Assembly: GCF_000735195.1 (NCBI RefSeq)
Contig: NZ_JPIM01000018.1
Coordinates: 1-51,203 of the forward strand
Direction: 5' to 3'
From: Chloroflexus sp. MS-G
GTDB lineage: Bacteria; Chloroflexota; Chloroflexia; Chloroflexales; Chloroflexaceae
Length of the DNA: 51,203 bases
Numbering within the stretch: the first letter of the stretch is position 1; every line of letters begins with the position of its first letter. A program made the translations under genes and the position numbers. The notes under the pieces are model-generated. The model saw nothing but the letters and a program-made list of their open reading frames with translations. It had not been told where the DNA came from and searched no databases. This document shows, one piece after another, positions 1 to 8,948 of this stretch.

Positions 1-367
1 TACAATTGAGATTTTACTCATCCGCAAACATAAAGGTTTTTGGTCACTCCCAAAAGGGAAGATCAAGAGCAAGGAATCTGCACTTGACGCGATTGTGCGT
101 GAGGTACGTGAAGAGACCCATGTGACCGCTGAAGTGGTTGATATGCTGGGCAGTATTGACTATGTTATCAATGGACCGCGTGGTCAACAGCGCAAAATCG
201 TTGACTATTACTTACTCCACGCCATCAAGGGCCGCGCACGACCAATGGGTGGCCGTGAGCAGATTGTTGCCGTGGAGTGGGTACCACTCGCCGAAGCACT
301 TGAGCGACTGCAACGCCCAAAGTTACGGGCAATTGTGCGTGTAGCACAAACACTGTTTAGCCGCTAG
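1..367 (+). CDS. Nudix hydrolase, 5' end outside window
   Basis: Reading frame 2 is open from the window edge to the TAG at 365-367, giving about 121 visible residues. It contains a complete Nudix box, G-x5-E-x7-REVREETHV, near visible residues 20-42 (bases 59-127), preceded by 'FWSLPKGK', the usual lead-in. Nudix enzymes hydrolyse nucleoside diphosphates linked to another moiety, using Mg bound by the REVREE glutamates. The exact substrate cannot be told from this fragment. The true start lies upstream of base 1. Confidence 0.9.
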   Translation, partial: TIEILLIRKHKGFWSLPKGKIKSKESALDAIVREVREETHVTAEVVDMLGSIDYVINGPRGQQRKIVDYYLLHAIKGRARPMGGREQIVAVEWVPLAEALERLQRPKLRAIVRVAQTLFSR

Positions 368-415
368 GGTAGTCGGCTACAAACCCGGACGTACTTAAAT
401 CACCATAGTTAAAGG

Positions 416-693
416 GTGATCAGAAACCTGGGCTGTTGATGAGACTTGACAGTGGTACGCAATGTCTTGTTTCGGGCAACGCATGCGTCCCTTCGCTGCG
501 ATAGAAACGATGGCGCCGAGTTCAGCGCCGGTGCTGCAACGCACACCTGACGCCCCTGCTCTTCCCACAGCCCCTTCCTCCCTCCGTAGAAGAAAGGAAG
601 GGGGAAGGTGGGCTGAGAGAAAGGATGCTGGAAACCCCTCACGCAATAGTTGCACGGGCACGGTACATGCCCAAGGAAACGCTTCTGATCAGG
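416..693 (-). repeat. Dispersed intergenic repeat, copy A (MITE-like)
   Basis: This block fills most of the 458-base gap 368-825. Bases 473-525 match the reverse complement of 1507-1559 at 52 of 53 positions by eye. The left end (416-445, beginning GGGTGATCAGAAACC) matches the end of copy B, and a related CTGATCAGAAG motif lies inverted near 684-693, so the ends look like imperfect terminal inverted repeats. Copy C at about 45790-46030 has the same orientation as this copy. Open frames inside are short and lack a convincing ribosome site, so I treat it as non-coding. Boundaries are approximate. Confidence 0.7.
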
Positions 694-787
694 CTCTTGA
701 ATCCAGGGAGTCCACACCGCTGTAATCTCGCACCAGAAATGCCCACACAACTCAGGATAGATGCACAAGTAATGTTTGTCCATCGCG

Positions 788-796
788 TGCTATAAT
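788..796 (+). promoter_or_regulatory. Extended -10 promoter for the 826 gene
   Basis: TGCTATAAT is a perfect extended -10 element. No good -35 hexamer lies 17 bases upstream. Transcription would start near 803, giving a leader of about 23 bases that holds the ribosome site GAGGTGGGA (813-821). Confidence 0.65.
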
Positions 797-825
797 CAAC
801 ATACATAGCACAGAGGTGGGAATGT

Positions 826-1269
826 ATGGATGAGATTGCTGCCAACCAACTGGCACGTCGGGTTGAGGAACACCGGCAGACCTTCGCCTATCGGGTAGCC
901 GTTAGGCTATTGCGCGCTTTTCCAGAACTCACCCATACCCTGCGCCTCGAAGAAAATTACGCTCCGGCCGAACGAATGGCGGAGGTAGCGGTACGCCCGT
1001 TCATCAATCTGGTGCACGCCATCTTATTGTTTAACACATTCGATATTGCTGAAACCGAGTTACGCTGGGCACGTGGTGTCTTACCCCGTTGGGGCGTAGC
1101 CTATGAACATACGGCCACAATGATCCGCTGGTATTTTGAAGAACTGAGCCACTTGCCCCTCTCACCAGCCGAGCGGCTGGTCGTTGCTGAACTCGAACAG
1201 TCACTGCTCAGTCTCATGGATCGAATTTACCACTCAAACGAACAACGTCCGCGTCTGGCAAACGTATAA
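826..1269 (+). CDS. Hypothetical 147-residue helical protein
   Basis: I do not recognise a family. The start ATG at 826 follows GAGGTGGGA with good spacing, and an alternative ATG at 822 runs into a stop after three codons. The protein is rich in Leu, Arg, Glu and Ala, looks almost entirely alpha-helical and has no signal peptide or membrane segment. A motif-like stretch 'AERMAEVAVRPFINLVHAILLFN' spread over residues about 47-70 suggests amphipathic packing helices. It stands alone between two copies of the dispersed repeat, so its neighbours give no hint of function. Confidence 0.75.
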   Translation: MDEIAANQLARRVEEHRQTFAYRVAVRLLRAFPELTHTLRLEENYAPAERMAEVAVRPFINLVHAILLFNTFDIAETELRWARGVLPRWGVAYEHTATMIRWYFEELSHLPLSPAERLVVAELEQSLLSLMDRIYHSNEQRPRLANV

Positions 1270-1337
1270 CCAACTTGTAAGAGCCTATCCATATCATCGT
1301 CTCACGGTAAGACAGATGAGACCTAGTAGATGTACGG

Positions 1338-1354
1338 GCACAGCGGCGCTGTGC
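1338..1354. repeat. GC-rich palindrome (REP-like)
   Basis: GCACAGC-GGC-GCTGTGC is a perfect 7-bp stem with a 3-base loop, in the gap after the 826 gene. It resembles the palindrome at 46191-46207 (ACGCAGC-GGT-GCTGCGT). It could fold in RNA and mark the 3' end of the upstream transcript, but no T run follows. Confidence 0.5.
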
Positions 1355-1408
1355 ATGAACTGATTTTCTTCTGCGACAGGGTGTCCCGGATAGGCTCTAA
1401 AAGCCTGA

Positions 1409-1630
1409 TCAGAAACCCAGATTTCTCATTGCCCCGTGTGGGCGCAGAAGTTGGGCAAGGAGTGGGAGAAGGTGAGGGTCTCCAGGCGTGCTCCGCAGCA
1501 ATGATGCTGAACTCGGCGCCATCGTTTCTATCGCAGCGAAGGGACGCATGCCTTGCCCGCCACCGTTCACTGCACTATTCTGGCGATGTCCCATGGTCGT
1601 GCCTCATCAAAAACCCAGGTTTTTGATCAC
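1409..1630 (+). repeat. Dispersed intergenic repeat, copy B (MITE-like)
   Basis: This copy is inverted relative to copies A and C. The core 1507-1559 is 52/53 identical to copy A. The stretch around 1480-1500 (reverse complement TGCTGCGGAGCACG) matches copy C near 45930. It is bounded by CTGATCAGAAACCC at 1412 and, inverted, TGATCAAAAACC at 1613-1628, which look like terminal inverted repeats. It fills most of the gap 1270-1705. Confidence 0.7.
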
Positions 1631-1659
1631 CCTCTAAAAAAACCCAGAGAAAACAAGAA

Positions 1660-1686
1660 GCGGGGTGTGTTGATTGCACACCCCGC
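1660..1686 (-). terminator. Terminator of the 1706-1945 gene
   Basis: A perfect 10-bp stem (GCGGGGTGTG / CACACCCCGC) with a 7-base loop lies 20 bases past the stop of the minus-strand gene. On the minus strand it is followed by CTTCTTGTTTTC, a T-rich tail. This supports rho-independent termination in that direction. Confidence 0.75.
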
Positions 1687-1705
1687 ACCTTCTATATGTA
1701 GGAGC

Positions 1706-1945
1706 CTAGGCAATATTCGTTGGTTCGTCACTCTGTAGAAGCAATAAACTACCTCGCAGCGCAATCAGCTCATCGTCGGACAAGGTAGTCAACACAGGGT
1801 CGTTAGGAGAGATCGCACCATTAAGCAGCAAAAGTGCTTTAAGTGCCAATGGCCAGGTAGCATCTCCTGTCTCAGCCAATAGTGGCTGGGTACCGGGCAA
1901 TGGTGGTTGTGGTAATACGTGAGGTACACGATGGGTGGCTGTCAT
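1706..1945 (-). CDS. Small hypothetical protein, 79 residues
   Basis: No recognised family. The gene has all the outward signs of being real: a 17-spaced promoter upstream, the strong ribosome site GAGAGGAGAA just before the ATG, and a perfect hairpin terminator with a T-rich tail. The N-terminal 25 residues are rich in Pro and His. The rest contains two short leucine-rich amphipathic helices around 'LALKALLLLNGAI' and an acidic 'SDDELIALRG' stretch, suggesting a small soluble helical protein. It has no Cys pair or signal peptide. Function unknown. Confidence 0.7.
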   Translation of the reverse strand: MTATHRVPHVLPQPPLPGTQPLLAETGDATWPLALKALLLLNGAISPNDPVLTTLSDDELIALRGSLLLLQSDEPTNIA

Positions 1946-1974
1946 GGGTTCTCCTCTCTGTGTGTATTGCGTGT

Positions 1975-2003
1975 AGTGTAGCTGGAAATCTCATGCTCGT
2001 CAA
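1975..2003 (-). promoter_or_regulatory. Sigma70-type promoter for the 1706-1945 gene
   Basis: On the minus strand: TTGACG (2003-1998), a 17-base spacer, TACACT (1980-1975). Transcription would start near 1968, leaving a leader of about 23 bases with the ribosome site. Confidence 0.75.
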
Positions 2004-2052
2004 GGTTTTCAGACCAGTGACAGGATGTTTTCAGCGTTCGCCCAGGTGTACG

Positions 2053-2370
2053 GGCCTCCGGCCCGCATGGGCGGTATACAGACCTGGGTGCGCCGGCCTC
2101 CGGCCCGCATGGGCAGTATACAGACCTGGGTACGCGGGCCTCCGGCCTGCACAGGCGGTATACGGACCTGGGTGCGCGGGCCTCCGGCCCGCATATGTGG
2201 TGTACGGACCTGAGTACGCGGGCCTCCGGCCCGCATGGGCAGTATACGGACCTGGGTGCGCCGGCCTCCGGCCCGCATGAGCGGTATACAGACCTGGGTG
2301 CGCCGGCCTCCGGCCCGCATAGGCGGTGTACAGACCTGGGTGCGCGGGCCTCTGGCCCGCATGAGCGGCG
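2053..2370. repeat. Tandem array of 42-bp units with a hairpin in each
   Basis: Eight units begin with GGCCTCCGGCCC (one reads GGCCTCTGGCCC) at 2053, 2095, 2137, 2179, 2221, 2263, 2305 and 2347, exactly 42 bases apart; the last is partial. Each unit holds a GGCC-TCC-GGCC hairpin, often extended to GCGGGCC/GGCCCGC, and a GTATAC or GTGTAC half, then ACCTGGGTGCG. The period is a multiple of 3, so long frames are open on both strands, but they lack ribosome sites and I treat them as non-coding. It is not CRISPR: the whole unit repeats and there are no unique spacers. Confidence 0.9.
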
Positions 2371-2669
2371 GACGAGTTGTGACCCACACCAACCATACGC
2401 TGACGACTTGATCGATGAGAGATACGTGGCGCGGGGAGACCGCTGGCAGAATGGGAATCAGAGCACCGCTGCGCGTACTGTGGAGAAGTCAGGGACCCGC
2501 CTCTGCTGCTCTCGTTTCTCGCTCCTCTCTCTTCGCTCCTCACTACTGCCAAGTAATTTGGGAAGTTTTATGAGGCACTATGCGAGCCAGAGTCCCGCGC
2601 TCCCAGGTAGGTGGTGCATCGTTGCAGGCTCTGTATTAAGCTGTAACCACTGTTGAACTGGTTCCGTCG
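2371..2669. other. Intergenic stretch with no gene seen
   Basis: Between the 42-bp array and the argG promoter. It contains a pyrimidine-rich stretch (about 2500-2550) and no frame with a convincing ribosome site, RNA gene or repeat that I can support. Confidence 0.5.
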
Positions 2670-2675
2670 TATAAT
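2670..2675 (+). promoter_or_regulatory. Candidate -10 box for argG
   Basis: TATAAT is a consensus -10, about 35 bases upstream of the argG ribosome site. The nearest TTGAAC (2653-2658) is too close (11 bases) to serve as a normal -35, so the promoter is only partly supported. Confidence 0.45.
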
Positions 2676-2695
2676 ACAACGGCTAATGTTACTAG

Positions 2696-4069
<1,374 letters not shown>

Positions 4070-4082
4070 GGGGCGCTATCAT

Positions 4083-4117
4083 ACGCTAGGGACGTGTCAT
4101 GCGTCCCTAGCGTTTTT
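4083..4117 (+). terminator. argG rho-independent terminator, overlapping the opposing gene's stop
   Basis: A perfect 12-bp stem (4083-4094 / 4102-4113), 7-base loop TGTCATG and a run of T to 4117. The 3' arm contains, on the other strand, the TAG stop codon (4109-4107) of the convergent STAS gene, so terminator and stop codon share bases. Confidence 0.9.
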
Positions 4118-5198
4118 CACTATTCAACGCGGCTTGCAGGGTGCTAAAAGTACGAATGCCACGCAAGTCAATACCAAGCGTGACCAGGGTCTGCGCGACT
4201 TCCGGGCGAATGCCGACCAGCGTGACGTGCGTGCCCATCAAGCGTGCTGCCTCGACGAGCTGGATCACGCCTTTGGCGACCTGGGTATCGATCACGGGGA
4301 CGCCGGTCACATCAATGAGCAGTTCACGGGCGCCGGTGTGTTCAAGCTGGGTCAACGCCTGCCGTTGCATATCGGCCAACCGTGCCGTATCGAGCGCACC
4401 GATGAGCGGCATCACCAGCGTGGTGGTGCGTACCGGCAGTACCGGAACGCTCAACTCGCGAATGACCTGGCGCTGTTGTTCATTTTCGGCCAGCAGGCGG
4501 GCCTGTTCAGCGGCGCGCTGTTCGAGGTCACGGAGCGCTTGCTGCAATGCTGCCGTGCGTTGAGCAACCTGCGCTTCGAGCGTGGCATTAAGCGCAGCCA
4601 GTTGGTTGGCGCTCTGGCGCGCCTCTTCCCGAAGCCGACGCGCCTCGCGCAAGGCGGCGTTGGTGACGCTTCCCCCAACGAACGTGAACAAAGCCACGCC
4701 CACTTGCAGGAACAGAGCGGCTGAACTGAGCGCCGTTGTCATCTGATCGGCAAAAGGATTAAAACCAGCGATGTTCCATGCAATGAACACACCAAACAGG
4801 TTTATTGCCAACACGAGCCAGATTAGCACCGGTCGCAAGATCAATCCACCTACAAGAATAGAGAGGACAAGGTAGAAGGGTGAAGTGAAGGGACTCGTTG
4901 CTGAAGTGTTGATAATAATAGGTAATAGGGTTGGGATAGTAACAAAACTGACTAGAACAATCCCACCAAAATTTACAAAACCAGCCCGTGTTAAGGTGAT
5001 CGCAATGATGTAGGAAAGAATACCAATCGAGATAGCCGTGATGCCAACTAATGAACCACCACTGAAGAAGCCAATGGGAATTGCCAGAATTGCTAGGCTA
5101 ATCATAACGAGTGCCACGGTGATGCTCGTGCGGCCACGGCGTAATTCATCCTCGTCAGTACACTTGATCTGGAACAGCCAGTCAGTCAACGCTCGCAT
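4107..5198 (-). CDS. Membrane-anchored RsbR-like STAS regulator, copy 1
   Basis: 363 residues. The start is the ATG at 5198, behind AGGAGAAGG; the promoter at 5236-5264 puts the transcript start near 5229 and rules out in-frame starts at 5237 and 5264. The N-terminal part (about 20-170) has some six hydrophobic segments. A coiled coil follows (rich in Glu, Gln, Arg, Ala; about 180-245) and then a STAS domain of the RsbR/RsbS type, with 'LIDVTGVPVIDTQVAKGV' and 'VGIRPEVAQTLVTLGIDL'. In that family the Thr/Ser residues in these loops are phosphorylated by an RsbT-like kinase, and the proteins form stressosome-like sensory complexes. A membrane sensor feeding such a switch is inference; no kinase or phosphatase partner is nearby. 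The last about 185 codons are nearly identical in DNA to the next gene. Confidence 0.85.
   Translation of the reverse strand: MRALTDWLFQIKCTDEDELRRGRTSITVALVMISLAILAIPIGFFSGGSLVGITAISIGILSYIIAITLTRAGFVNFGGIVLVSFVTIPTLLPIIINTSATSPFTSPFYLVLSILVGGLILRPVLIWLVLAINLFGVFIAWNIAGFNPFADQMTTALSSAALFLQVGVALFTFVGGSVTNAALREARRLREEARQSANQLAALNATLEAQVAQRTAALQQALRDLEQRAAEQARLLAENEQQRQVIRELSVPVLPVRTTTLVMPLIGALDTARLADMQRQALTQLEHTGARELLIDVTGVPVIDTQVAKGVIQLVEAARLMGTHVTLVGIRPEVAQTLVTLGIDLRGIRTFSTLQAALNSEKR
4123..4686 (-). repeat. Near-identical 564-bp duplication, copy 1
   Basis: This segment of STAS gene 1 matches 5605-6168 in STAS gene 2 with only about nine base differences by eye. Identity collapses sharply at about 4687, exactly where the membrane domain begins. 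Confidence 0.9.
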
Positions 5199-5235
5199 AC
5201 CTTCTCCTGGAACAGGTTGAGCACGAACATTCCTC

Positions 5236-5264
5236 ATTATATCGATAGTCAGACAAAGTCTCAA
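5236..5264 (-). promoter_or_regulatory. Promoter of STAS gene 1
   Basis: Minus strand TTGAGA (5264-5259), 17-base spacer, TATAAT (5241-5236). It places transcription start near 5229 and a leader of about 30 bases. Confidence 0.8.
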
Positions 5265-5299
5265 TGGGCTAAACCTGACAATTATCGCCTGCCTGGGAG

Positions 5300-5318
5300 T
5301 GCAGGCCTCCGGCCCGCA
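5300..5318. repeat. GC palindrome related to the 42-bp array
   Basis: TGCAGGCC-TCC-GGCCCGCA, one mismatch in an 8-bp stem, the same core as the units at 2053-2370. It lies in the 393-base gap between the two STAS genes (5199-5591), which otherwise holds only the promoter of gene 1 and no gene I can support. Confidence 0.6.
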
Positions 5319-5591
5319 TGCTGGGGTGGGTGCGGTAAACCGTTGCTGATCGCATCAACTAGACACCCAAGGGTGAGTTTGGAAACCGTTCCGAACGCTG
5401 TATCGTCACTGCCCAGATAGAAAAAACGTTGAAAATCCCTTTCCTGGCAGGGTAAAGAATGACCGTCTTTCAGGTTGTCAATGGGACACCGGATAGACAA
5501 CGTATGGCTTCCTTCGGTTCACCTCATTTTGACAGCTTCAGCATACGCCCTGAGATTTGGGAGCCATCTCTGCCCGATTGCTATACGTTTG

Positions 5592-6689
5592 TCACCTATT
5601 GCTCTTCAACGCGGCTTGCAGGGTGCTAAAAGTACGAATGCCACGCAAGTCAATACCAAGCGTGACCAGGGTCTGCGCGACTTCCGGGCGAATGCCGACC
5701 AGCGTGACGTGCGCGCCCATCAAGCGTGCTGCCTCGACGAGCTGGATCACGCCTTTGGCGACCTGGGTATCGATCACGGGGACGCCGGTCACATCAATGA
5801 GCAGTTCACGGGCGCCGGTGTGTTCAAGCTGGGTCAACGCCTGCCGTTGCATATCGGCCAACCGTGCCGTATCGAGCGCACCGATGAGCGGCATCACCAG
5901 CGTGGTGGTGCGTACCGGCAGTACCGGAACGCTCAACTCGCGAATGACCTGGCGCTGTTGTTCATTTTCGGCCAGCAGGCGGGCCTGTTCGGCGGCGCGC
6001 TGTTCGAGGTCGTTGAGCGCTTGCTGCAATGCTGCCGTGCGTTGGGCGACCTGTGCTTCGAGGGTGGCATTAAGCGCAGCCAGTTGGTTGGCGCTCTGGC
6101 GCGCCTCTTCCCGAAGCCGACGCGCCTCGCGCAAGGCGGCGTTGGTGACGCTTCCCCCAACGAACGTGAACAAGGCTGACCCAACTTGCAGAAACAGGGC
6201 AGCGATCTGTAATGTGCCTTCGGGTTGTTTAAAAAACAATAACTGACCGGTCGTCCACCATCCGGCTAACAGACCGGTTGTATTAAGGAACAATGCGAAC
6301 CAAGTCCAGGCTGGTGGGAGGATCATTCCTGTAATGAGGATTGTGAAGACGAGAAAGAAGGGTGTTGCATAACGGGTAGGATCATCTCTCTCAGCCAGAA
6401 ATAGAATGGTCATCGTCAGTGTAGTCACGGTGATGATGAAGAGCAGACCACCCGCTTGCACCCAACCGGTTCGGCAGAGAACGATCACGATAGTATAGAC
6501 AAGAACTCCGGTCACATTGATCAGCAGTAGGGTGAACGCTAATTGTGGTGTCACTGCAAACACTAGTGGGATGGATAAGAGGGCCAACCCACTCATCAGG
6601 AGTGCCAGGACAATGATGATCCGACCACGTCGTTGATCGTCTTCGTTAGAGTCTGGAATGCGGAGTAGCCAGAGCTGCAATTGCTGCAT
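5592..6689 (-). CDS. Membrane-anchored RsbR-like STAS regulator, copy 2
   Basis: 365 residues. The start ATG at 6689 follows AAGGAGAAG; an upstream in-frame ATG at 6821 lies inside the -10 box and is excluded. The N-terminal about 170 residues have hydrophobic segments comparable in number to copy 1 but clearly diverged in sequence. They begin 'MQQLQLWLLRIPDSNEDD' against 'MRALTDWLFQIKCTDEDE', so the same layout is kept. The coiled coil and STAS domain (from about residue 180) are almost identical to copy 1, including 'VTGVPVIDTQ'. The pair therefore probably offers two different inputs to the same STAS output. Its 3' end lies 393 bases upstream of copy 1's start and each gene has its own promoter. 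Confidence 0.85.
   Translation of the reverse strand: MQQLQLWLLRIPDSNEDDQRRGRIIIVLALLMSGLALLSIPLVFAVTPQLAFTLLLINVTGVLVYTIVIVLCRTGWVQAGGLLFIITVTTLTMTILFLAERDDPTRYATPFFLVFTILITGMILPPAWTWFALFLNTTGLLAGWWTTGQLLFFKQPEGTLQIAALFLQVGSALFTFVGGSVTNAALREARRLREEARQSANQLAALNATLEAQVAQRTAALQQALNDLEQRAAEQARLLAENEQQRQVIRELSVPVLPVRTTTLVMPLIGALDTARLADMQRQALTQLEHTGARELLIDVTGVPVIDTQVAKGVIQLVEAARLMGAHVTLVGIRPEVAQTLVTLGIDLRGIRTFSTLQAALKSNR
5605..6168 (-). repeat. Near-identical 564-bp duplication, copy 2
   Basis: Partner of 4123-4686. It covers the coiled-coil and STAS coding part only; sequence on both sides is unrelated or strongly diverged. Confidence 0.9.
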
Positions 6690-7125
6690 GAACTTCTCCT
6701 TAACCTTTACCCCTCCTGTTCCGAAAGCGGAAAGAGGACTGCATTCTGCAAGGTTAGGACGTTGAGGGGAAGTTGAGTTCTGAGCCGCGAATGATGCGAT
6801 GATGAATAAGGTTCTCTTCATTATACCCCTGGCATTGCCTCCTTCGCTTCGTCATATGTTGGGTCGTGCTGGGGTGTGTTTGCGGTTGAAAACCCGTTCT
6901 AACCGATGCTGTAGCGGTTATGATCGCTGAGCAATACTGTCGATCCGCAACAATATTTTGTCACCATAGTACAAGAATCCTATGCTTTGTCGTTAAACGC
7001 TAGTCATACCAGTACCAGCACAACAGGACTCTTTCGCCCCTCGCCAGTGGCAGCATTGTCAGCTACATTGAGCATGTGAGAACGGCTTTGCGCTCTTTGT
7101 TCATTGTAGCCAATGCGAGGCCGCT
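6690..7125. other. Divergent intergenic region with -10 box for STAS gene 2
   Basis: On the minus strand TATAAT (6825-6820) would start a transcript near 6813 with a leader of about 120 bases; its -35 is poor. A small hairpin (TAACCG / CGGTTA) lies near 6900-6920. The ribosome site GCGAGG (7115-7120) of the next gene is at the end. I see no gene. Confidence 0.5.
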
Positions 7126-8691
7126 ATGCGTAACAATATTCTCTCAATTCTGCTCATCTGTGTTATCGCAGCGCCGTTCACCCTCTATGCCGCACCTGCT
7201 GGTCAACCAGAACTCCCCTTACCTGAAGATGATGTTCTGATTGCTCCCGCATCAGCAAGGTTATCATTTGCGGTTGATGATGTTGAACCGCGTTTACCAA
7301 GTCAGTATCTGGCCGGAAGAGTAGCCGTACAACTTATATTGCCAGAAAGTACCGGCGCTGTTGATCCTTCGATGGAGGATTGGACTAGCGCCCAGATCGA
7401 GCAGATCGTTGCTGAGGCTCAGGCGGCGCTTGATTGGTGGCGCGATCGGTTACCAGATGCCCGACTGGAGTTTGATTTGAGTGTCCGCGTTGTGCCAACA
7501 ATGTACGAGCCAATCCGCTACGATCTAGCCCAGGAAAGGCGCTGGATCGGTGATGTCCTGAGCGAATTGGGCTATGTTGGCGCAAGCCATTTCGAGCAGG
7601 CGTTCAGAATGCTCTTCGATCTCCGTGAGCAACGACACGCAGATTGGGCGACGATCTTCTTTATTGTGAATAGTGCGAGTGATGACGGCTACTTTGCCGA
7701 TGGCCGCTTCGCTTACGCATATCTCCACGGGCCGTATAGTGTGATTACTTCCGATGGTGGTCCATATCAGACCCAGTGGCTACGTGCGGTGATCGCGCAT
7801 GAGTTTGCACATCTCTTTGGTGCACTCGACCAGTATAGTGCTGCTCGTGTTTCGTGTGATCAGCGGAGCGGGTATCTGTTCACACCGACGACAAATAGTA
7901 TGTTTAATAACTGTGGTACCAACGAACCGAGTATTATGCGCGAATTGATCTATAGCTTCACGATCGGCGCTGTTGACACGTCGGCGCGCCACCAGCTTGG
8001 CTACCGTGATAGTGATGCCGATGGTGTGATAGATGTGCTTGACACAACGCCAGTTATATCACTAACGGCGACACTTCAGGAAACAGGTCGACGGCCGGTT
8101 GTCGAATTGAATGCCCGTGATATTCCTTACCCTTCACCGGTGCAACCTGATGCGAGTATCAATCGGATAAGCGCCATTGAGTATCGAGTTGAGGGTAGTG
8201 ATTGGCAACTAGCAATACCAGTTGATGGTCACTTCGACAGTCCACGTGAGATCGCACAGGTTGAGTTACCGTTGTACGATGGTGACTATGTAGTTGAGTT
8301 TCGGGCAGTTAATACGGTTGGTAATGTCTCTGCGCCGATCACACAGGCATTTTCCGTAAACGGAATAGGGCCAGGTCCTGAGTATCGTATTCCTGAACCA
8401 GCACAGATTGAAGAGGCAAGGCTGGTGATCCACTTGCAGGCGCCAGCAGATACCCAAGCGATTGAAGTGAGCTTCTGGCGTGATTTTCGTGAGGCAATTC
8501 GTGTACCTTACAGACCCGAAGTGATTCTTCCACTTAACATTGTACCGTCCTTGACGAATATACAGACGATACCGACGATCTACGTCCGTTTTATTGATAG
8601 TGCTGATCGACTATCGCTGTCATACGCGCTTCCTGTAGCAATTCCTGAACCACCACAATATGCTGTTATGCTCCCGCTAATCTTGCGTTAG
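7126..8691 (+). CDS. Secreted zinc metalloprotease-like protein
   Basis: 521 residues, ATG 7126 after GCGAGG. Residues 1-22 form a Sec signal peptide (hydrophobic core, cleavage near AAPA). The centre carries H225-E-x-x-H229-x-x-G-x-x-D235 within 'IAHEFAHLFGALDQY', an extended metzincin-like zinc site with Asp as possible third ligand, so peptidase activity is likely. After about residue 290 comes 'DSDADGVIDVLD', like a calcium-binding thrombospondin type 3 repeat. Two beta-rich, Ig-like regions follow (about 310-415 and 425-510). The protein ends in 'YAVMLPLILR', a short hydrophobic-plus-Arg tail that I recall from other Chloroflexi secreted proteins. Substrate unknown. It is a single gene between divergent STAS gene 2 and the next secreted protein. 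Confidence 0.8.
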   Translation: MRNNILSILLICVIAAPFTLYAAPAGQPELPLPEDDVLIAPASARLSFAVDDVEPRLPSQYLAGRVAVQLILPESTGAVDPSMEDWTSAQIEQIVAEAQAALDWWRDRLPDARLEFDLSVRVVPTMYEPIRYDLAQERRWIGDVLSELGYVGASHFEQAFRMLFDLREQRHADWATIFFIVNSASDDGYFADGRFAYAYLHGPYSVITSDGGPYQTQWLRAVIAHEFAHLFGALDQYSAARVSCDQRSGYLFTPTTNSMFNNCGTNEPSIMRELIYSFTIGAVDTSARHQLGYRDSDADGVIDVLDTTPVISLTATLQETGRRPVVELNARDIPYPSPVQPDASINRISAIEYRVEGSDWQLAIPVDGHFDSPREIAQVELPLYDGDYVVEFRAVNTVGNVSAPITQAFSVNGIGPGPEYRIPEPAQIEEARLVIHLQAPADTQAIEVSFWRDFREAIRVPYRPEVILPLNIVPSLTNIQTIPTIYVRFIDSADRLSLSYALPVAIPEPPQYAVMLPLILR

Positions 8692-8795
8692 TTATTCCCC
8701 CGCGTATATGTGGAAGCTTTCCTTTACTCTGAACCCGTTTTCTTCCCTAACAGCGAAAGGGTGAACTGAAGGGAGATTGGGAACCTGCGCCTCCC

Positions 8796-8830
8796 TTCCC
8801 TCTCTTTCCTGACCAGCAGAATGGAGGGAA
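8796..8830 (+). terminator. Weak hairpin after the metalloprotease gene
   Basis: TTCCCTC (8796-8802) pairs with GAGGGAA (8824-8830) across a 21-base loop, about 105 bases past the stop. No T run follows, so a terminator role is uncertain. Confidence 0.3.
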
Positions 8831-8948
8831 ACAACCGGTTGTCGTTATCAGCATGAAAAAATCGCGCCAAACTTTTACCGTTTTGGTTTCACTCACCATT
8901 TATACTAATTGTGTCTTGGTCTCATCGTCATAGAGGGAGTACTGTTGT

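Noticed and set aside
395..783. Small protein genes inside dispersed repeat copy A
   Set aside because: Frames overlap on both strands, lack ribosome sites, and copies B and C differ by frame-breaking changes.
2053..2370. CRISPR array
   Set aside because: The full 42-bp unit repeats; there are no unique spacers between shorter repeats, and no cas gene is near.
1882..2552. Repeat protein coded on either strand of the 42-bp array
   Set aside because: Long open frames arise because 42 is a multiple of 3; no ribosome site, promoter or sensible N-terminus, and both strands are equally open.
4107..6821. Plus-strand frames opposite both STAS genes (196 and 234 residues)
   Set aside because: They are mirror frames of the duplicated coiled-coil/STAS code, without ribosome sites.
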